From JACVRU01 sp040905885 (lineage in GTDB: Bacteria > Actinomycetota > Thermoleophilia > Gaiellales > Gaiellaceae), in the NCBI GenBank assembly GCA_040905885.1, contig JBBDQR010000176.1, positions 1 through 15,123 on the forward strand: a stretch of 15,123 nt of DNA, written 5' to 3'. A program made the translations under genes and the position numbers. The notes beneath the pieces were generated by a model. It was not told the origin of the DNA. It saw only the letters and a program-made list of their open reading frames with translations, and searched no databases. This document shows positions 12,256 through 15,123 of the stretch, piece after piece. Numbering within the stretch: position 1 is the first letter of the stretch; every line of letters starts with the position of its first letter.

Positions 12256-13897
12256 GCCGGGCGAGCGCGAGCGTCGCCACGAGCGCGAGCAGCGCGACGG
12301 CAAGGGCCTGCTTCGTGTGCAGCGAGAAGCGCTCGCTCAGGAGCAGCAGCAGGGGCGCGCCTCCGAGCGCGGCGAGCGAGCCGGCGTTCGCGACCGCCAG
12401 AACGGCCGCCAGCGCCACCGTCGGGACGGCCACGGCTCCCCATTCCTGCCCCGTGAGCGCGTCGACGTGCATCAGGTCCGGAGCTGCGGTCAGGACGACC
12501 ACCCACGCGACCACCGCGAGGGCAGCGGTGGCGGCGTCCCTGCGGGCCGGCTGGAACCGTCCGGGGGCAGCTGCCGCGGCCGCGGCCACCACGGCTACGA
12601 CGAACGGGACGATCGCGAGCCACCCGTGGCCGTCGCCCGCCACCGTGACGACCGTGTGGGTCAGGTCCCCGTCCGCCCAGTCCCGCAGCCATTTGCGCGT
12701 GTCGTCGTTCTCCAGCATCGGCTGCGCCGACGTCGCCACCACCATGACTCCCCCCGAGACGAGCGCCAGCGTCCACGCCGTCAGCTGCCGGATCGCGAAG
12801 ACCGGGGCCAAGGCGACCGCCAGGAAGGGGATCGCCGGGACGAGAAACCGCGGCCCGGGCGCGAACCCTCCGAACGGCACCGCGTACGCCGCGTTGTAGA
12901 CGACGAACCCAACCGGCAGCAGCCCGAGGAGCAACGCCTCGGCCCGCCGACCCTGCCGGTGAAGCAGCACCGCGCCCAACCAGCCGAGCGCGAGCACCGG
13001 CGTGAGCACCAGCAGCCCGCGCGGTGAGAACAGCAGCTCCACGGCTACGCGAGGGCTCGGTAGTCCGACACCGAAGAAGCGGTCGGTCGCCAGGACCTCG
13101 TGCCCGGTCGAGCCCGGATCGAGGACCGCGTTCGCGTAGGGGAGCCGGAACGGCGATCCGAAGGCCCACCAGTTGAACGCCAGCAGAGGGAGGACGCCGA
13201 CGAGGACTCCGGCCGCGTACGCCCCCAGGAGCCGAGCGGGCCCCGTGCCGAAAGCCGCGTAGAGGCCGAGAGCGACCGCCACGAGCACCAGGGGAAGCTC
13301 GACGACGATCGCGGCGCCGGCGCACACCCCGGCGGCGGCCGCTGTCCCAGCTCTGACTCGGTCCCGGAACAGGAGCGCGAACGCGCCGAAGCCGAGCGCC
13401 GCGGAGAGCGCGTGGGCGAAGAAGTCCGTGGCGAACGGCAGCACGAGCGTTCCGAGCCCGAGCGTGGCCGCCACCGGCACGCCGCTGCCGGGCTGGAGCC
13501 GCTCGCCCACGCGGCCTGCGATCAGGACGAGCGCGAGCGCAGGCAGCAGCACGCTCCAGAGCCGCAGCTGCCAGATCGCGCGCCGCGGCAGCTCGAACAT
13601 GGCCTCCGGATACGGCTCCTCCAGAGCCGGGTTGGCGGGGACGGCGCCGACCGCGTCGAGGAGCAGATACCAGGGCTCGGTGACCAGGGCCAGGCCAGGG
13701 GCCTTCGCGGCGTAGTAGTGGCCGTCGATGTACGACTTGTCGCAGGTCTCCTGGTGATAGCGGTCGATCCGCGGCGTCCCGTCCCCCAGAGCCTGGACGA
13801 GCGCGTAATGGGCGCTCTGATTGCAGCCGACCGGCTGGACGACGACGGCATATCCGACCGCGAGGGCGGCCGTCAGGATCAGGAGCCGGGCCGGCAC
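12224..13897 (-). CDS. Multi-pass membrane protein, GT-C (GT39/ArnT-like) glycosyltransferase candidate
   Basis: This 557-residue protein has a first hydrophobic helix (LLILTAALAVGYAVVV), then an extracytoplasmic loop containing CNQSAHYALVQALGDGTP, IDRYHQETCDKSY and GHYYAAKAPGLALVTEP. About ten or more further hydrophobic segments follow. The acidic and His-rich first loop followed by a HxYAAKxPG stretch is typical of actinobacterial membrane proteins related to lipid-linked-sugar glycosyltransferases of the GT-C fold. The donor and acceptor are unknown. I chose the GTG at 13897, 8 nt after the permease stop, because it places the first membrane helix at the N-terminus. Frames continuing further upstream would overlap the whole permease gene. 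It is probably co-transcribed with the permease. Confidence 0.82.
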   Translation of the reverse strand: MPARLLILTAALAVGYAVVVQPVGCNQSAHYALVQALGDGTPRIDRYHQETCDKSYIDGHYYAAKAPGLALVTEPWYLLLDAVGAVPANPALEEPYPEAMFELPRRAIWQLRLWSVLLPALALVLIAGRVGERLQPGSGVPVAATLGLGTLVLPFATDFFAHALSAALGFGAFALLFRDRVRAGTAAAAGVCAGAAIVVELPLVLVAVALGLYAAFGTGPARLLGAYAAGVLVGVLPLLAFNWWAFGSPFRLPYANAVLDPGSTGHEVLATDRFFGVGLPSPRVAVELLFSPRGLLVLTPVLALGWLGAVLLHRQGRRAEALLLGLLPVGFVVYNAAYAVPFGGFAPGPRFLVPAIPFLAVALAPVFAIRQLTAWTLALVSGGVMVVATSAQPMLENDDTRKWLRDWADGDLTHTVVTVAGDGHGWLAIVPFVVAVVAAAAAAAPGRFQPARRDAATAALAVVAWVVVLTAAPDLMHVDALTGQEWGAVAVPTVALAAVLAVANAGSLAALGGAPLLLLLSERFSLHTKQALAVALLALVATLALARLSGRRRTGVA

Positions 13898-13905
13898 CGG
13901 CCGCG

Positions 13906-14706
13906 CTAGAGCTCGACCGCGATCCGGTCGTCCACGCGCCTGAAGATCCAGGCGCCGAGCGCCAGCGCCACCACGGCCGACGCCGCGAGGTAGACCACGT
14001 CGAGCGGGTCGGGCAGGCGCCCGAAGAAGAGCGGATCCCGCACCGCGGTCACCGCGGGCGAGACGAAGTTGACCCAGTGGAGCACGTCGACGAGCCCCTC
14101 CCAGCCCTCCGCCGGCAGGCTCTCGCTCGTGTAGAGCACCGGCGTCAGGAAGAACCAGGGGAGCAGCAGCGCCGAGACGAGGTGCTCGACGTCCCGGTAG
14201 ATCGCGTTCAGCGACGCGACCGCGAGGGCGAGCCCGGCGACGAGGGCGACGACGAGCAGCGAGAGCGGGATCGCCAGCCACACCGTGTCGCGCGTCTCCG
14301 GCCGCAGGACGAACTCGAGCGGCACCAGCACGGCGAGCATCACGACGAAGGCGACGAGCTGCGTGCCGAGCGAGGAGAGCGGGAGCAGCTGGCGCGGGAA
14401 GCGCGTCTTGCGGATCAGGTTCGCGTTCTCGACCATGCTCCGCGACGCGGACTGGAGCGAGCCGGCGAAGAAGACCCAGACGAGCAGGCCGGAGAGCAGG
14501 AAGAGCGGGTACGGGGAGATCGACTCGTCCGTGATCTGCCAGAGCACCGAGAAGACGAGCGCGTAGACGGCCATCTGCACGACCGGGTTCGCGAGCGACC
14601 AGGCGAGCCCGAAGACCGAGCCCTTGTACTTCGCCTGCAGATCGCGCCGGAAGAGGCTCCCGAAGAGCTCGCGATAGCGGACGAGATCCGCATAGACCGC
14701 CGTCAT
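13906..14706 (-). CDS. ABC-2 type glycan export permease (Wzm/TagG family)
   Basis: This 266-residue protein has about six membrane segments (roughly residues 35-57, 65-85, 108-132, 142-166, 173-191 and 233-255). It carries family-typical features: the N-terminal amphipathic stretch YRELFGSLFRRDLQAKYKGS followed by VFGLAWSLANPVVQMAVYAL, the SRSMVENANLIRKTRFPRQLLPL loop (88-110) and LPWFFLTPVLY (182-192). This identifies the membrane half of a polysaccharide or teichoic-acid-type exporter. The Wzt-like ATPase at 8328-9539 is the only candidate partner in the window. The ATG at 14706 has TAGACT 11 nt upstream and no strong Shine-Dalgarno. The GT-C-like gene follows after 8 nt. Confidence 0.92.
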   Translation of the reverse strand: MTAVYADLVRYRELFGSLFRRDLQAKYKGSVFGLAWSLANPVVQMAVYALVFSVLWQITDESISPYPLFLLSGLLVWVFFAGSLQSASRSMVENANLIRKTRFPRQLLPLSSLGTQLVAFVVMLAVLVPLEFVLRPETRDTVWLAIPLSLLVVALVAGLALAVASLNAIYRDVEHLVSALLLPWFFLTPVLYTSESLPAEGWEGLVDVLHWVNFVSPAVTAVRDPLFFGRLPDPLDVVYLAASAVVALALGAWIFRRVDDRIAVEL

Positions 14707-14717
14707 GGCCGCCGCCT

Positions 14718-14723
14718 AGTCTA
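14718..14723 (-). promoter_or_regulatory. Possible -10 element (TAGACT) for the export permease
   Basis: TAGACT within CGTAGACTAG lies 11 nt before the permease ATG. A CTGGAC hexamer sits 17 nt further upstream at a suitable -35 distance, although it matches TTGACA poorly. That hexamer lies inside the left arm of the long palindrome at 14734-14895. Confidence 0.4.
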
Positions 14724-14733
14724 CGGAGCGTCA

Positions 14734-14895
14734 GTGCCTCGTCCAGTGATGCCGTCGAGCTTCTGGGTTGCGAGCACCAAGCCAGGGGCCGCACTCGGCC
14801 GAAGCCAAGGCCGGACGCCTTGGCGAGGTCGAGGGTGGACCCTGGCGCCGCGTGATCGCGGGCCAGAAGCCGACGTGCATTGCTGGACGAGGCAC
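14734..14895. repeat. 162-bp imperfect palindrome (long inverted repeat) in the divergent spacer
   Basis: The outer arms GTGCCTCGTCCAG and CTGGACGAGGCAC are exact complements. Moving inward, CGTCGAGCTTCTGG pairs with CCAGAAGCCGACG with a single bulge, GCCAGGG pairs with CCCTGGC, and the centre is a perfect 8-bp stem (GCCAAGGC, loop CGGAC, GCCTTGGC at 14804-14824). All pairs share a centre near 14814. The structure fills most of the 236-bp spacer (14707-14942) between the permease and the WecA-like gene. I see no coding frame with family character in it. It could be a structured RNA, a miniature mobile element or a divergent operator. Confidence 0.75.
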
Positions 14896-14942
14896 CAGGA
14901 CACACAGATGGCTTACAGGGCTTCGTTACCCTTGCCGCGATC

Positions 14943-15123
14943 GTGACCGCTGCCCTGGCCGTGATCGCGCTGCCGGCGACGGCCCTCGTCATCGCTGCGC
15001 TGCTCCGCTCGCCGCTGACGCGGCGCGTCGTGGCGACCCCGAGCGGCGACCGGTGGCACGAGCACGCGACTCCCGCCCTGGGAGGGGTCGGCCTCTTCGC
15101 CGGACTCGTGGCCGGCGTCGGCG
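14943..15123 (+). CDS. WecA/MraY-family undecaprenyl-phosphate sugar-1-phosphate transferase, N-terminal part
   Basis: From the GTG at 14943 the frame stays open for 60 codons to the window edge. It encodes a hydrophobic first helix (LAVIALPATALVIAALL), then SPLTRRVVATPSGDRWHEHATPALGGVGLFAGLVAG. The RWHxxxTPxLGGVxxF pattern after the first membrane helix matches the first cytoplasmic loop of WecA/TagO-type phosphoglycosyltransferases, which start lipid-linked glycan assembly by placing a sugar-1-phosphate on undecaprenyl phosphate. The catalytic DD and later loops lie outside the window, so the exact sugar cannot be told. It diverges from the export permease and GT-C-like genes, consistent with a surface-glycan locus continuing to the right. 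Confidence 0.8.
   Translation, partial: MTAALAVIALPATALVIAALLRSPLTRRVVATPSGDRWHEHATPALGGVGLFAGLVAGVG

Noticed and set aside
14804..14824. GCCAAGGC/GCCTTGGC stem as an intrinsic terminator
   Set aside because: No T-run follows on either strand, and the stem is the centre of a larger palindrome lying upstream of both divergent genes, where a terminator would not be expected.
13897..14992. N-terminal extension of the GT-C-like protein through the permease gene
   Set aside because: The extension is a shadow of the permease in another frame. The permease has clear ABC-2 features and ends 8 nt before the chosen GTG.

Overview
The window is very GC-rich, densely packed bacterial DNA. Several features suggest a high-GC actinobacterium, plausibly class Thermoleophilia (Gaiella/Solirubrobacter-like), probably from a draft or metagenome assembly: a coenzyme F420 biosynthesis operon, an actinobacterial-type phosphotransferase-fold protein, GTG starts, ATGA/GTGA gene overlaps, and start sites without clear Shine-Dalgarno sequences. 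The taxonomic placement is inferred. A run of 10 N at 3381-3390 marks an assembly gap.

Left part (1-5637, all minus strand). Transcription runs from 5637 leftwards: cofC (2-phospholactate/PEP guanylyltransferase), cofD (phospholactate transferase), npdG (F420:NADP oxidoreductase), cofE (F420-0:glutamate ligase), a membrane-anchored HD-GYP protein, a PAP-like metallophosphoesterase, and the N-terminal part of an ECF sigma factor. The first four supply most of the dedicated steps for building and reducing F420; the CofGH/FbiC step is not here. Two exact 46-bp copies of a palindrome-bearing repeat sit at the cofC/cofD and cofD/npdG junctions. Each supplies the stop of the upstream gene and a start codon, and one copy encodes the first 14 residues of NpdG. 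A different nested palindrome surrounds the assembly gap between npdG and cofE.

Middle (5663-7288, plus strand). A divergent polX-like gene has an apparently intact PHP nuclease domain, but its polymerase palm has lost the recognisable catalytic aspartates.

Right part. A minus-strand operon (11427 down to 7274) has overlapping junctions throughout: hemE, hemH, a Wzt/TagH-type polysaccharide-export ATPase, a small unknown protein and a phosphotransferase-fold protein. A divergent plus-strand gene (11449-12255) encodes an unknown protein with a beta-sandwich-like N-terminus. Further right, an ABC-2 export permease and a multi-pass GT-C-like membrane protein run on the minus strand, and a partial WecA/MraY-type phosphoglycosyltransferase diverges from them at the right edge. 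The permease, ATPase, GT-C-like protein and WecA-like enzyme together suggest synthesis and export of a cell-surface glycan. The 236-bp divergent spacer before the last gene is largely filled by a 162-bp imperfect palindrome. No tRNA, rRNA, CRISPR array or transposase gene was seen.
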